Part shown: one piece after another, positions 45,055-55,086 of the stretch
How the letters are laid out: each line of letters opens with the position of its first letter
Position numbering within the stretch: the first letter of the stretch is position 1
Source of the DNA: Pedobacter glucosidilyticus DSM 23534
GTDB taxonomy: Bacteria > Bacteroidota > Bacteroidia > Sphingobacteriales > Sphingobacteriaceae
Assembly: GCF_000425145.1 (NCBI RefSeq)
Contig: NZ_AULF01000012.1
Span: forward strand, 1-64,000
DNA: 64,000 bases
Reading direction: 5' to 3'
The notes under the pieces: model-generated
The model's input: the letters and a program-made list of their open reading frames with translations, nothing else
Told to the model about the DNA's origin: nothing
Database searches by the model: none
Translations under genes and position numbers: made by a program

Positions 45055-45786
45055 TTAAAGTAATTCCCTAATAAATACAGCATCTATGTATATTGCTTTA
45101 TCGCTTCCACCAAGATTGAATTTTAATCTTACATCAGATCCTGTAATAGCACTTTTAAAATTGTACTTATAGGTATTGGGCTGTTCCGTTAGATTTACTT
45201 TTTGAGAAAAATAAACCGCATTGCCAGGATATAATTGTTGTACTACTACTTTTATATCTCTTTTAGATTCTGATTTAGCCTTAAATGAAATTTCATAAGT
45301 TTTACCTTCTTTTAAAGATATTAGTTGTCCTAGAGCTAATTCAAAATCATTTGCTGGTTTAGTTTCTATGATAATTTTTGCAGCTTTTTTATTAAATCCA
45401 TCTTGCAAATCTGTAACTACTGTTGCTTTTGCTTCTTTTTGCAGAAGTAGTTTCCATGGTGCTAAATCGTTTTCAAATTCTGAGTTTTTAATTAAGTTAA
45501 CAGCTACCTCATTGGTGTATTTGACTTTACCATCTTTAGTGTTCGCCATAATTAATACTGTACCAGAGGTTAAGGCTGTAACTAGACCTTCTTTGTCAAC
45601 TCTTGCTATCGAAGAATCGCTTGATTGCCAAATTAAATTTTTATCCCCTTTAAGCTTTAAAGTGTCTCCTACATTAAGAAGGTTAGGGCTTTCTTTTTGT
45701 TGTGGACTTTTAACTGGATTGGTTATTTTAAAAGCACACAAAGTAATGCAGGCTGCAATAAGCAGCAATGTAAGTTGTTGTTTCAT
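45055..45786 (-). CDS. Secreted protein with Ig-like (BIG2) and CBM4/9-like domains
   Basis: A 243-residue exported protein. A lipobox-like LIAAC at residue 13 or a plain signal peptide ending near LCAF are both possible. Residues about 35-100 form a BIG2-type Ig domain (GDKNLIWQSSDSSIARVDKEG, shortened here). Residues about 102-243 resemble a CBM4/9/22 carbohydrate-binding module: LIKNSEFENDLAPWKL at the start, YEISFKAKSESKRDI in the middle, YIDAVFIREL at the end. It has no catalytic motif. As the first gene before the GLUG protein and xylanase, it probably binds xylan. Confidence 0.75.
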   Translation of the reverse strand: MKQQLTLLLIAACITLCAFKITNPVKSPQQKESPNLLNVGDTLKLKGDKNLIWQSSDSSIARVDKEGLVTALTSGTVLIMANTKDGKVKYTNEVAVNLIKNSEFENDLAPWKLLLQKEAKATVVTDLQDGFNKKAAKIIIETKPANDFELALGQLISLKEGKTYEISFKAKSESKRDIKVVVQQLYPGNAVYFSQKVNLTEQPNTYKYNFKSAITGSDVRLKFNLGGSDKAIYIDAVFIRELL

Positions 45787-45973
45787 TTCGTTAATTTTTG
45801 AGAAAATTTAGTTTATAATATCCTCCAAAAATAGGATGCGGATTCCTTTTGAACTTTTAAATTCTATCGTAATTCATTAAGATTTTAACTTTTTAACACC
45901 TAATAAGTTGGGCCCTATATTCTAGAGTAAATGTTTTAGGAATTAATGAGAGGTTTTTTTTGAAGATGTTTGT

Positions 45974-46016
45974 AAAAAAAAGAGCTGCTTATTTGATTTA
46001 AATAAACAGCTCTTTT
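45974..46016 (-). terminator. Terminator of the PUL2 operon after cstA
   Basis: GAGCTG-C-TTATTT pairs with AAATAA-A-CAGCTC (12 paired bases, one mismatch) around GATTT. On the minus strand it is followed by eight T. It ends the long operon 21 bp after the CstA stop and insulates the CBM-GLUG-xylanase unit, which must have its own promoter in 45787-45973. Confidence 0.85.
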
Positions 46017-46037
46017 AGCTAAGATATTTTTACTTTA

Positions 46038-47867
46038 TTATTCTATAGAAGGATAACTAGTACTATTTCTATTATTATATTTTTTAGTCCAATTAATAAT
46101 AGAACTAAAGAAAATAATTAGGGCACATCCTAAAATTACAATCGATAAAAATAAATTTATCCATCCTTGAACATAGGTTTCTGTATATCCTAATTGAGGT
46201 ATATATATATTTAAAATATTTGTTAAACCAGCATAAACAGTTGTTATACTGATAAACAAAAAAGGTATAATGGTAATCCAAGAATACTTGAGTTTCCCTC
46301 TATTGATAATATAGGTAGTACCCACCGCTAGAGCAATAGAAGCCAACAGTTGATTAGCAGTACCAAATAAAGGCCAAATTGTTGATACGCTCCCGGTATA
46401 AATAAAATATCCCCAGCAAAAAACAATTATTAAACTAGCTATTATATTACCCGGTAACCAGTTAGTCTTAGCAAAAGGTGCATAAATTTTACCTAACATT
46501 TCTTGAAGCATAAAACGCCCAATTCTGGTACCGGCATCTATGGTGGTTAATATAAATAAGGCTTCGAACATTATAGCAAAATGATACCAATAAGACATCA
46601 ATCCATTTAACCCTGGTATAGAAGAAAATATTTGTGCCATACCAACACCTAATGAGACGGCACCACCTGTTCTACCGGCAATCTCTTCACCCACTTCTTT
46701 AGATAATTGATTTAAATTAGAATCTACAAATCCCATACTTTTTAACTGTGGCAGAATCTCATTAAATTTTTCTACAGGTACATTTATTGCAAAATAGTCT
46801 AAGGGTAGTAAACTAGAAGCGGCAATTAATGCTAAAATACTAACCAAAGCTTCAACAAGCATAGAACCCGCAGCAATACTTTTTATATGAGATTCTTTCA
46901 TAATCATTTTAGGGGTAGTGCCAGAGCTTACTAAAGCATGAAAACCAGAAACAGCGCCACAAGCTATTGTTATAAATAGGTAGGGAAATAGTGTACCTGG
47001 GATAATAGGTCCACCACCATGAATAAAATCTGTAACAGCCGGCATGTGTAAGGTAGGTGCTACCCAAATAACACCAATTGCAAGCATGCCTATAACCACT
47101 ATTTTCATTATAGAACTTAAATAATCTCTAGGAGATAATAATAACCAAACTGGCAAAACTGAAGCTGCAAAGCCATAACCTATTAATAAAATGGTAAGCG
47201 TTTTATGATCATAAGTGAACCATTCTGCATATTGCGAGTCGGGTATATAGCGACCAATTATAACCGCAAGAGTTAAAAAAATAACACCAATAATAGTAGA
47301 TTCAACCGTTTTACCAATACGAATCTTAAACATCCAAACTCCCATAAAGAGGGCAATAGGTATAGTGGATGCAATTGTGAAAAGTCCCCAGGAACTCTCT
47401 GCTAAAGCATTTACCACAACTAAGCCCAAGCCTGCCATGGCAATAATTAAAATTAAAAGTATTGCAATAGAAGAGGTATATCCACTTACTTTATTTATTT
47501 CTTTACGAGCAATTTCTGCCAATGATTTACCATCATACCTAACTGATGCATAAAGAATAATAAAATCATGAACGGCTCCTGCGAATATGGCACCAACTAA
47601 CATCCATATAAAGCCTGGCATATATCCAAATTGAGCTGCTAAAACAGGCCCAACTAAAGGTCCTGCACCTGCAATCGCAGCAAAATGGTGCCCAAATAAA
47701 ACCCACTTATTTGTAGGAATATAATTTTGTCCGTCATAAAGGCGGGAAGCCGGAGTCTCCTTTAAATCGTTAATGGTAATAAGCTTTGCTATTGCAAAAC
47801 TTATGTAAAACCTATACCCTAGAACAAGGATAAGGATGGCAACAATAACCAAAGGCATTGCATTCAT
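46038..47867 (-). CDS. cstA: CstA-family carbon starvation transporter
   Basis: A 609-residue inner membrane protein with about 16 predicted helices. Family signs: N-terminal [39 protein letters not shown] across two motifs, [20 protein letters not shown] in the middle (as [19 protein letters not shown]), and [20 protein letters not shown]. CstA proteins import pyruvate or small peptides in enteric bacteria. Here it lies 23 bp after the GH2-LamG gene and ends the PUL2 operon, an unusual partner for xylan utilisation. It could retrieve pyruvate or other organic acids lost during growth on xylan; that is inference. Confidence 0.92.
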   Translation of the reverse strand: MNAMPLVIVAILILVLGYRFYISFAIAKLITINDLKETPASRLYDGQNYIPTNKWVLFGHHFAAIAGAGPLVGPVLAAQFGYMPGFIWMLVGAIFAGAVHDFIILYASVRYDGKSLAEIARKEINKVSGYTSSIAILLILIIAMAGLGLVVVNALAESSWGLFTIASTIPIALFMGVWMFKIRIGKTVESTIIGVIFLTLAVIIGRYIPDSQYAEWFTYDHKTLTILLIGYGFAASVLPVWLLLSPRDYLSSIMKIVVIGMLAIGVIWVAPTLHMPAVTDFIHGGGPIIPGTLFPYLFITIACGAVSGFHALVSSGTTPKMIMKESHIKSIAAGSMLVEALVSILALIAASSLLPLDYFAINVPVEKFNEILPQLKSMGFVDSNLNQLSKEVGEEIAGRTGGAVSLGVGMAQIFSSIPGLNGLMSYWYHFAIMFEALFILTTIDAGTRIGRFMLQEMLGKIYAPFAKTNWLPGNIIASLIIVFCWGYFIYTGSVSTIWPLFGTANQLLASIALAVGTTYIINRGKLKYSWITIIPFLFISITTVYAGLTNILNIYIPQLGYTETYVQGWINLFLSIVILGCALIIFFSSIINWTKKYNNRNSTSYPSIE

Positions 47868-47890
47868 AAAGATTAATATTTAGTTATTAT

Positions 47891-50800
47891 TTAATTTATT
47901 GCTAATGACGCTAATTCTTCGTCTGTTAAAACCCTATTAAAAACTGCTAAGCCAGCAATTTGACCCTTAAAGTTATTCCCCATACCTGATTTAAGCTGAA
48001 CTGCGCCAACAGTAAAATCAGACCCTAGGTTACCCATTCCATTTGGAAAATAATAAGGGTTTTTAGATTGTATTAGCCCATCTGGATAGCCTTTAAAACC
48101 TTTAGTGTTATTAATTAGCTCGGGCTCGGTAGGTTCAAAAACTCCATTCATAAAAGATTTCATATAATTACCATCATAAGTAAATGCTACACTTTTCCAT
48201 TCATTTGCTGGTACTTCTTGCTTACTTGCAGAATAATCAACAGAATATGGAAAGGGTGGAGTAGGTTTACCGGTGTCTGATATATGACCACATACTTTGT
48301 TTGCTCCATTATAATAAGGTAAAGAAACAAATAATCCATATTGTCTTTTACCACCATCTTGGTACTCATTCCACATGCCTCCAACAAATCCTTGCTGTTC
48401 ACCTGTCCATTTTACCCAAGCTATTACTGTAACTTTGGCATCTTTACCATGTATATTTAACTCGCCAGTTTCAGAATGAGGAAGAGATAGATAGGTTTTT
48501 CCATCAAATTTAGATGAAAATCCTGATAGAGGCCCTTCATTTATTCTTGGTATACTGCCATTAAATTCTTTGAGAGGAAAATTTGAGGCACCAATAGCTT
48601 CTCTAGCCTGATTTTGATCTTCTTTAAAATCCCAAAGTGCTACTAATCCCTTCATAGAAGCTACTTTTTCTTTTAAACTTTGACTAGTATAACTAATCAT
48701 ATTTAATAGCAGCTTTTCTGCTACAACATTAGCAGCCACTATTTCTCTTTCATTTAAAGATTCTAAAGCGGCGTTTTCACCTTCAAGAGATTGATTCGAT
48801 ACAGCAGCAAGATTTTTATCGTTAAGGCAAGATAATATGTCTAAAGATGTGATAATGATTTTACCACGTCCTAACGGAATAACACTGAGAGCAGAAAAAA
48901 CCTCTTTTTTATGATCGGTTATTGCAGCAACAATAGTCTCACCAGATTTTATTTGTAAACCAATGCGTATTTTATTGTAGGTGTTAAAACACTGATATTC
49001 CCAATTAAAAACGCCGGTTTGAGGTAAGTTTATAAAAAGGGGATGTGGTTTAGCAAAGAAATTTCCCCCCATCCAAACCTTACCTAATTCTTTACTACCT
49101 CTGTAATCAATAACTTCCTTATCCGCTAAATGCTGTGCCCATTCTGCAGCTTTCCCTACTATAATGAGTGACCCACCTTCATTTACCCAATTAATGATAT
49201 CTGTTGTTTGGGTTCTTACATATTTAGGAGAAGCATTACCTACAATTAAATATTTACCCTCGGGTTTACCCTTTGTATAATTACCAGCTTTAATATTTTT
49301 TGATTTTAAGAAAGATGCTATTACTCCGCTAGAATCGTATACGCTTCCCAAAGCTGCTAATGAAGAAACTGCTGATTCTACTGCAAAAACTTCGTCTGAT
49401 CCTTCAGATAAAATTTTGTCGCCCTTAAACAATCTGGCCTTAACAACAGTATAACCAGATTTTAAATTTGAGATAGCAATATCCGAGGCTATTAATTCTC
49501 CATATTTATTGCCGCCGGTTACTTTAACATTAACACTTTTATTAAAAATGCTTTTGTTTTGATGAAGCGCAGTGATTTCTAACCTATAATTACCCTTCAA
49601 AACGTTTTGATTAACAATAAAAAAGTCGGCCTTGATGGTAGAATTTTCTGCCACTACTTTGTTCCTAAGTTTAACAGCTATGTATAGAGGTTTGCTGTAT
49701 TTAGCAATCAAATTAACGTCTCCTTTAAAATTTCTATAATTATCTACAATACCAGAATGGTTTTCTAGTTTCATACTCTCCCAACCATTTATCATATAGG
49801 CATCACTTATATTACCTATACGGGTATTTTCTATCATTCTACCCTGATAATAATAAGCTACATTCCCTATTCTCCTGCAAAGTGTATCCACATTTTTGTA
49901 AAACTTTTTAAAATCTGGGTTTTCATACAAGAAATCATCATAAGCTTTGTACCATTTTAAATAATCGTCTTTTTCCCAACCAGCCAACTTACTTTTTTCA
50001 ATTTCTTCTTTTATCAACCCTAATCTGGGTGGGGTACCAATCGCCCCTTCTTCTCCCCAAATAACAATTTCATCTTTATGTGTAATGTGTTTATAAAAAC
50101 TAGTTGGGCTTTTGTAGGTATTATCATGATAGCTCCCCGGTCCTCCTGCATGGTGTTCGTCCCACCAACCATAATTTTGAAGTTTAGCGTTATATGGTAA
50201 AACATGAAGCTTTTGTGCATAAGGTGTATAAGGATTACCTTTCAATCCGGGAAATAGATGAGGTGAATCATAAGTTATTATTCTTGTAGGATCTATTTTT
50301 TGAGCGTCTATTAAATCTAAAGAATCTTGTTTATTAGGCAAAATAGATCTTTCATTATGAAAATTGTAAATGATAAGCGATGGATGGTTGCGGTCTCTTT
50401 TTATCATCCTAAACATTTTTTCCCTACGCCATTGAGAGATAAAATCAATATTGGAAGCTATGCTATCTTTAGCAATAGGATATTGAGTATGATTACTTTG
50501 ATATCCACCTGGCTCTTCATAAAGAAACAATCCTAAGCTATCTGCAGCATCAAAAACTCGTGGATCTCCAATAGCTCTATGGAAATTTAACATATTTAGA
50601 CCTAACGTTTTTGCTGCTTTAATTTGCTTAATAGCTAACTCTTTTGTTGGAGTAATTCCATTTACTGGCCAAAAACTCCAAGATATAGCGGATAGAAGAA
50701 AAACTCTTTTCCCATTTAAGAAAAACTGGCTATCGCCATTATCTTTCCTAATTTCAAACCAGCGGAAACCGAACCTTTCTCTAACTACATCTCTAGAACC

Positions 50801-51700
50801 ATCATCGCCTTTCCATGCTACTTGTAGGGTATATAAGTTAGGTGTTTCTGGCGACCATAAATTTGCTTTGGGAAATAGAATAGAGGTATTTAAAAGTCCA
50901 TTTAACTGCTTAACCTTTAATGTTTTGGTTAAGACTGATTGATTGCCTTTTAACAATGTAAAGTTTAAGCTTCCCCAACTTTTATTTAGTAAATTAACTT
51001 GTACTTCTATTTCTTTAGGATTAGGCTTGTTTTTTATAAACACATTGTCAATATAGGTTTTATCGGTTACTACCAAATTTACGTCACCAGTTATCCCACC
51101 AAAACCATGACTAGCCATTGTAACTTTACTACCCCATTCATAATGTAAATTATCACGCCAATCAAATCCGCCATTAGGGTCTGTAATTCTTACGGCAATC
51201 TCATTCTCTTTACCAAAGATTACCTTGTCAGTGATATCTATTTCAAAAGGTGTCCCATCAACTAAATCATATCCAGATAATTTCCTATTTATATAAACCT
51301 CTGCCCGCATTCTTACGCCTTCAAATTGTAGGGTTATTCTACGGTTCTTTAATTCATTATCAACCTTAATTGTAGAATAGAACCAAGAAACGCCAACATA
51401 ATTTCCTGTAACTCCAAAGGTGCTATTGTTATTTCCCCAATAATGTGCTTCAACAGTCGTAGGTATTTTAACAACTTTCCCTTTGTTTTTTAGAACTTCC
51501 CATCCTTCTGTAGGTTTATGAGGTTTTAACTTAGATAGGCTTACTGGAGGTAAGAAAATAGAATCATTCTTCCAATCTGCTTGAGTATCCAACCATAAAT
51601 ACCAATTCTGGTTAGAAAGATTTGTAATAATTCGAGTTTGTGATTTAGTAGTTAAGGAAAAACAACTAAAAAATATTATAAAATAAAATAAACTTCTCAT
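47891..51700 (-). CDS. Large GH2 glycosidase with C-terminal LamG domain
   Basis: A 1269-residue secreted protein (signal ends TTKSQ). Jelly roll with NWYLWLDTQADWKNDSIFLP and WGNNNSTFGVTGNYVGVSWF (two motifs), Ig-like region, then a TIM barrel with FNFHRAIGDPR. The acid/base region is YNFHNERS (E450), not the usual W-S-x-G-N-E, and the likely nucleophile is E550 or E551 in VIWGEEGAIG. After the barrel come about 400 residues of unassigned domains, including a GATase-like KYLIVGNASPKYVRTQ segment. The end (about 1040-1269; ALWDFKEDQNQA, AVFNRVLTDEELA) is a LamG/concanavalin-like module. It is probably a xylan side-chain or xylosidic enzyme; exact activity unknown. Confidence 0.8.
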   Translation of the reverse strand: MRSLFYFIIFFSCFSLTTKSQTRIITNLSNQNWYLWLDTQADWKNDSIFLPPVSLSKLKPHKPTEGWEVLKNKGKVVKIPTTVEAHYWGNNNSTFGVTGNYVGVSWFYSTIKVDNELKNRRITLQFEGVRMRAEVYINRKLSGYDLVDGTPFEIDITDKVIFGKENEIAVRITDPNGGFDWRDNLHYEWGSKVTMASHGFGGITGDVNLVVTDKTYIDNVFIKNKPNPKEIEVQVNLLNKSWGSLNFTLLKGNQSVLTKTLKVKQLNGLLNTSILFPKANLWSPETPNLYTLQVAWKGDDGSRDVVRERFGFRWFEIRKDNGDSQFFLNGKRVFLLSAISWSFWPVNGITPTKELAIKQIKAAKTLGLNMLNFHRAIGDPRVFDAADSLGLFLYEEPGGYQSNHTQYPIAKDSIASNIDFISQWRREKMFRMIKRDRNHPSLIIYNFHNERSILPNKQDSLDLIDAQKIDPTRIITYDSPHLFPGLKGNPYTPYAQKLHVLPYNAKLQNYGWWDEHHAGGPGSYHDNTYKSPTSFYKHITHKDEIVIWGEEGAIGTPPRLGLIKEEIEKSKLAGWEKDDYLKWYKAYDDFLYENPDFKKFYKNVDTLCRRIGNVAYYYQGRMIENTRIGNISDAYMINGWESMKLENHSGIVDNYRNFKGDVNLIAKYSKPLYIAVKLRNKVVAENSTIKADFFIVNQNVLKGNYRLEITALHQNKSIFNKSVNVKVTGGNKYGELIASDIAISNLKSGYTVVKARLFKGDKILSEGSDEVFAVESAVSSLAALGSVYDSSGVIASFLKSKNIKAGNYTKGKPEGKYLIVGNASPKYVRTQTTDIINWVNEGGSLIIVGKAAEWAQHLADKEVIDYRGSKELGKVWMGGNFFAKPHPLFINLPQTGVFNWEYQCFNTYNKIRIGLQIKSGETIVAAITDHKKEVFSALSVIPLGRGKIIITSLDILSCLNDKNLAAVSNQSLEGENAALESLNEREIVAANVVAEKLLLNMISYTSQSLKEKVASMKGLVALWDFKEDQNQAREAIGASNFPLKEFNGSIPRINEGPLSGFSSKFDGKTYLSLPHSETGELNIHGKDAKVTVIAWVKWTGEQQGFVGGMWNEYQDGGKRQYGLFVSLPYYNGANKVCGHISDTGKPTPPFPYSVDYSASKQEVPANEWKSVAFTYDGNYMKSFMNGVFEPTEPELINNTKGFKGYPDGLIQSKNPYYFPNGMGNLGSDFTVGAVQLKSGMGNNFKGQIAGLAVFNRVLTDEELASLAIN

Positions 51701-51747
51701 ATACGTGTTATACCGGGTAGAATTATTCTTTTTAGATTGTAAAATAT

Positions 51748-53943
51748 TTATTCTAAAATAAAGTCTAGAGACGATTTTATATCCCTTGATGAAGAACCAA
51801 TTAAAGCAGAGAACTTACCTGCCTCTGCAACCCACTGTTTTTTATTATCACTATAAAATTTTAAGCTGCTTTTATCAATTTTAAATGAAATTATTTTCTC
51901 CTCTCCTGGTAAAAGTTCTACTTTTTGGAACGCCTTTAATTCTTTTTCTGGCCTTAATTCTGATGACTTTTTATCATGAATATATAATTGAATTACTTCT
52001 TTACCAGCTATATTACTCGTGTTTTTTACTGGAACAGTAACAGTAAGCACATCATTATCTTTTATGCTTGTCTTATCTATTTTAGCTTTTCCATATAAAA
52101 ATTTGCTGTAGCTTAAACCAAAACCAAATGGATATTGAGATGCAATTTTTTTTGTATCATACCAACGGTAACCTACTAAAATATCATCTTTATAATATTG
52201 ATTTGTGCTATCGCCTGGGTAAGAAATTTCGCCAAATGCATGTGCACTATTATCGGTTAGTTTAACAGGAAAACTAAATGGCAGTTTACCGCTCGGGTTT
52301 ACATCACCAGATAAAATATTAGCTATGGCATTACCAGACTCTGAACCTAAATACCAAGCTTGAATTAATGTTGTAGCTTTATTTAGCCATGGCATTTCAT
52401 AAGCGTTACCACTTAACATCACCATTACTATGTTCTTATTTACTTGTTGCAATCCACTTATCAGTTGATTTTGGTCAAAAGGCAATTCGTATGATTTTCT
52501 GTCATCGCCTTCAGAATCTTGCTGGCTATTCTTATTTAAACCACCAACATAAATTACAAGGTCTGCTTCTTGAGCAAGTTTAATAGCTACAGTTCTTAAA
52601 GAGTCGGTATTATATTTTGGAGGGAGAACTTTATCATAAGCAACATCTCCAGAAGCATAACCCATAGTATAAGTGATTTTGGCTTTACCAAATTTGTTTG
52701 ATATACCTTCTAAAGGTGAGACCTCTTTTTTTACTTTTAGCTCCGAAGAGCCTCCGCCTTCTGTTAATTTACGAGTTGCATTTTCCCCTACAATTACTAT
52801 CTTTTTATATTTTGCTGCATTTAAAGGTAATAAGCCTGCTGAATTTTTTAAAAGAACAATGCCTTCTTCACCAACTTTACGAGCTACGGAATGATGCTCA
52901 TCGTTAGCTAAAGACCCAAATGGCTTATTTTGTGCCATTGCGGTTCTAAAGATTAATCTTAAAATCCGTGAAGCCTTATCATCAATGTTGGATAGAGGTA
53001 TTTCACCTGCTTTTAACATTTTTAAGTAAGGACTAGCTAGATAATAATTATCGTATGCTGCAGAAACATTACTGGTAAAGCCATTTGTATAAGTTCCCAT
53101 TTCTATATCTAAGCCATTTAATGCCGCTTCGCGAGTGTTATGAGTACCTCCCCAGTCAGAAATAACGGTACCATCAAAACCCCAATCTTTTTTCAAAATT
53201 TTATTAAGTAAAAGATCATTATGACAAGCATATTCTCCTCGCACTTGGTTATAAGCACCCATAATTGTCCAAACTTTACCCTCTTGTACTGCGGCCTTAA
53301 AAGCTGGTAAATAAATTTCATTTAAGGCTCTGTCACTCACTTCAACATTTATATGGTTTCTCCATTTCTCCTGATTATTTAATGCAAAATGTTTTACACA
53401 AGCAGCTACTCCATTTCTCTGTACTCCTTGTATATAAGGCACCACCATTTTTGATGCTAAATATGGGTCTTCACCCATATACTCAAAGTTTCTACCATTA
53501 AGCGGAGTCCTATAAATATTAACTCCTGGTCCAAGAAGGACATCTTTTCTTCTATATCTGGCCTCTTCACCAATAGCATTACCGTATAAATAAGAAACCG
53601 AAGGATCCCAAGTGGCAGCTAAACAGGTTAAAGCTGGGAAAGCTGTACAAGAGTCATTGGTCCATTTTGCATGGTTCCAACTGTCCCATAAGATTTCCAT
53701 TCTAACTCCATGTGGACCATCACTCATCCATATTTCGGGGATTCCTAAACGGGGAACACCATGGCTACTAAATTTAGATTGTGCTGTTGTTAACTTTACT
53801 TTTTCTTCTAGTGTCATTCTAGAAAGCGCATCTTTTACCCTAGTTTCTATAGGTTGGCTATTATCTAAATAAATTTGAGCTTGACTGTAACCACAGATAC
53901 TAAATAAGAAGGTTAGAGATAAAGTTAGAATACGAATAGTCAT
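51748..53943 (-). CDS. GH3 beta-glycosidase (beta-xylosidase/beta-glucosidase type)
   Basis: A 731-residue secreted GH3 enzyme (signal peptide ends YSQAQ). Order: N-terminal TIM barrel with MTLEEKVKLTT, LGPGVNIYRTPLNGRNFEYMG in two motifs, the KHFALNNQE block and nucleophile D263 in TVISDWGGT; then the alpha/beta sandwich with LLKNSAGLLPL and GSSELKVKKEVSPLEG, and a C-terminal fibronectin III-like domain from about 610 (YPFGFGLSYSKF, GKEVIQLYIHD). It is expected to release xylose or glucose from oligosaccharides in the periplasm. Position in PUL2 between the lipoproteins and GH2 favours beta-xylosidase. Confidence 0.9.
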   Translation of the reverse strand: MTIRILTLSLTFLFSICGYSQAQIYLDNSQPIETRVKDALSRMTLEEKVKLTTAQSKFSSHGVPRLGIPEIWMSDGPHGVRMEILWDSWNHAKWTNDSCTAFPALTCLAATWDPSVSYLYGNAIGEEARYRRKDVLLGPGVNIYRTPLNGRNFEYMGEDPYLASKMVVPYIQGVQRNGVAACVKHFALNNQEKWRNHINVEVSDRALNEIYLPAFKAAVQEGKVWTIMGAYNQVRGEYACHNDLLLNKILKKDWGFDGTVISDWGGTHNTREAALNGLDIEMGTYTNGFTSNVSAAYDNYYLASPYLKMLKAGEIPLSNIDDKASRILRLIFRTAMAQNKPFGSLANDEHHSVARKVGEEGIVLLKNSAGLLPLNAAKYKKIVIVGENATRKLTEGGGSSELKVKKEVSPLEGISNKFGKAKITYTMGYASGDVAYDKVLPPKYNTDSLRTVAIKLAQEADLVIYVGGLNKNSQQDSEGDDRKSYELPFDQNQLISGLQQVNKNIVMVMLSGNAYEMPWLNKATTLIQAWYLGSESGNAIANILSGDVNPSGKLPFSFPVKLTDNSAHAFGEISYPGDSTNQYYKDDILVGYRWYDTKKIASQYPFGFGLSYSKFLYGKAKIDKTSIKDNDVLTVTVPVKNTSNIAGKEVIQLYIHDKKSSELRPEKELKAFQKVELLPGEEKIISFKIDKSSLKFYSDNKKQWVAEAGKFSALIGSSSRDIKSSLDFILE

Positions 53944-54029
53944 AAATTTTTATTTTGTTTTTTTAGCGTACTTTAATCATACTATCAGGAAATAAAGACG
54001 ATTTCCTAATAGTATTTTGGTCGCATTAG

Positions 54030-54476
54030 TTATATTACTTTTATATTGGCTGTAATGGTAGATGATTTTACAATCTGCCCATCTTTAGATGCTGATTTTG
54101 CGATTACCCATAACTTGTAATTTCCTCTAGTAGAATATATCTTAAAAAAATCAACGCCTGTACTAGACAGAGGGAAATTTGATCCAGAATTATTAAGGAT
54201 ACCGTAGTTTGCTCCAGTATCACCTGTCCAAATAGAAAAATGGGTGCCTTTACTAGTATTTTTAAAAACTAGTTGTTCATTTCTTCTTACCACTAAAGTA
54301 TCTGTTCCTGGAATGTATTTAACAGTATCATTAACTAGTTTAGAATTTTGTAAATCAACATATTGCCAATACAATTCAAAAGATGCTACAGGATCTGGTA
54401 CTTCTTCTGTTTTTTTACAAGAAACTACGGTTACCAAAAGAGATAATAGGCCACCAATTATTATATACTTTTTCAT
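54030..54476 (-). CDS. Small SusE-position lipoprotein, paralogue of the next upstream gene
   Basis: A 148-residue lipoprotein (lipobox VVSC followed by KKTEEVPDP). The core reads TLVVRRNEQLVFKNTSKGTHF followed by SIWTGDTG, clearly similar to the upstream protein (DTIIFKNSSTGSYSSIYTGDT). Otherwise no recognised domain. It lies 28 bp from its paralogue and 86 bp before GH3. By position it is the SusE/SusF counterpart, so a surface xylan-binding role is likely but unshown. Confidence 0.75.
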   Translation of the reverse strand: MKKYIIIGGLLSLLVTVVSCKKTEEVPDPVASFELYWQYVDLQNSKLVNDTVKYIPGTDTLVVRRNEQLVFKNTSKGTHFSIWTGDTGANYGILNNSGSNFPLSSTGVDFFKIYSTRGNYKLWVIAKSASKDGQIVKSSTITANIKVI

Positions 54477-54504
54477 TTATTTATAATTAAAAACTACCAA
54501 AAAA

Positions 54505-55086
54505 TTAACGTACTACGGTTAAAAAAACAACAGAGGTATCAATTAAGGCTCTACCATCTTCGTCCCAATTATAAGTGTAAGATTTCACTTTATAACGGCC
54601 TATTCTACTGTATCTGTATGGATAAATACCTGTATAGAATTGCCCATTTATATCTCTATAAATCTTTCTTCCGCTTGTACCATACTCTGCTTCCAAATCA
54701 ATATTAGGTTTGGGGAAATAGGCAGCAGTTACATTTACAGTTTGCCCAGTAATTACATCTAAAAACCTAGATTGTGGTTGGTCTGCAATTCTAGCACCCG
54801 AGATACTTCCATTTGAATTAAATAAAGTATCGCCAGTATATATTGAAGAATAAGAGCCTGTTGAACTGTTTTTAAAAATGATGGTATCTGTAAGTTTAAA
54901 TGTACGAGAAGGTACTTCTACTAATCGTATAGTATCACTTGCTCTTCTAGAAATTGAAGCTCCTTTAAAAACTTCAAAACTTGATTTTGGAGTTGATACC
55001 TTTTCGGTTTTTTTACAAGAGATAAAAATTGTTACTGCTAGTATTATTAAGAAGCAGTAAGATGTGCAATATTTTTTCATAATCAT
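54505..55086 (-). CDS. SusE-position lipoprotein, tandem paralogue
   Basis: A 193-residue lipoprotein with lipobox FISC and KKTEKVSTP after it. The mature part opens SFEVFKGASISRR and contains FKLTDTIIFKNSSTGSYSS and IYTGDTLFNSNG, the same theme as the following gene and a weak echo of VGDTVKFILSGNPDQLLFYSG in the DUF5017-like protein of PUL1. Its ATG overlaps the SusD stop by one base (TAATG); a second ATG six bases later may be the true start. Coupling to SusD supports a cell-surface complex. Confidence 0.75.
   Translation of the reverse strand: MIMKKYCTSYCFLIILAVTIFISCKKTEKVSTPKSSFEVFKGASISRRASDTIRLVEVPSRTFKLTDTIIFKNSSTGSYSSIYTGDTLFNSNGSISGARIADQPQSRFLDVITGQTVNVTAAYFPKPNIDLEAEYGTSGRKIYRDINGQFYTGIYPYRYSRIGRYKVKSYTYNWDEDGRALIDTSVVFLTVVR

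Noticed and set aside
45368-45811. 147-codon plus-strand ORF
   Set aside because: It lies antisense to the CBM protein gene, has no domain and mirrors the codon structure of the real gene.
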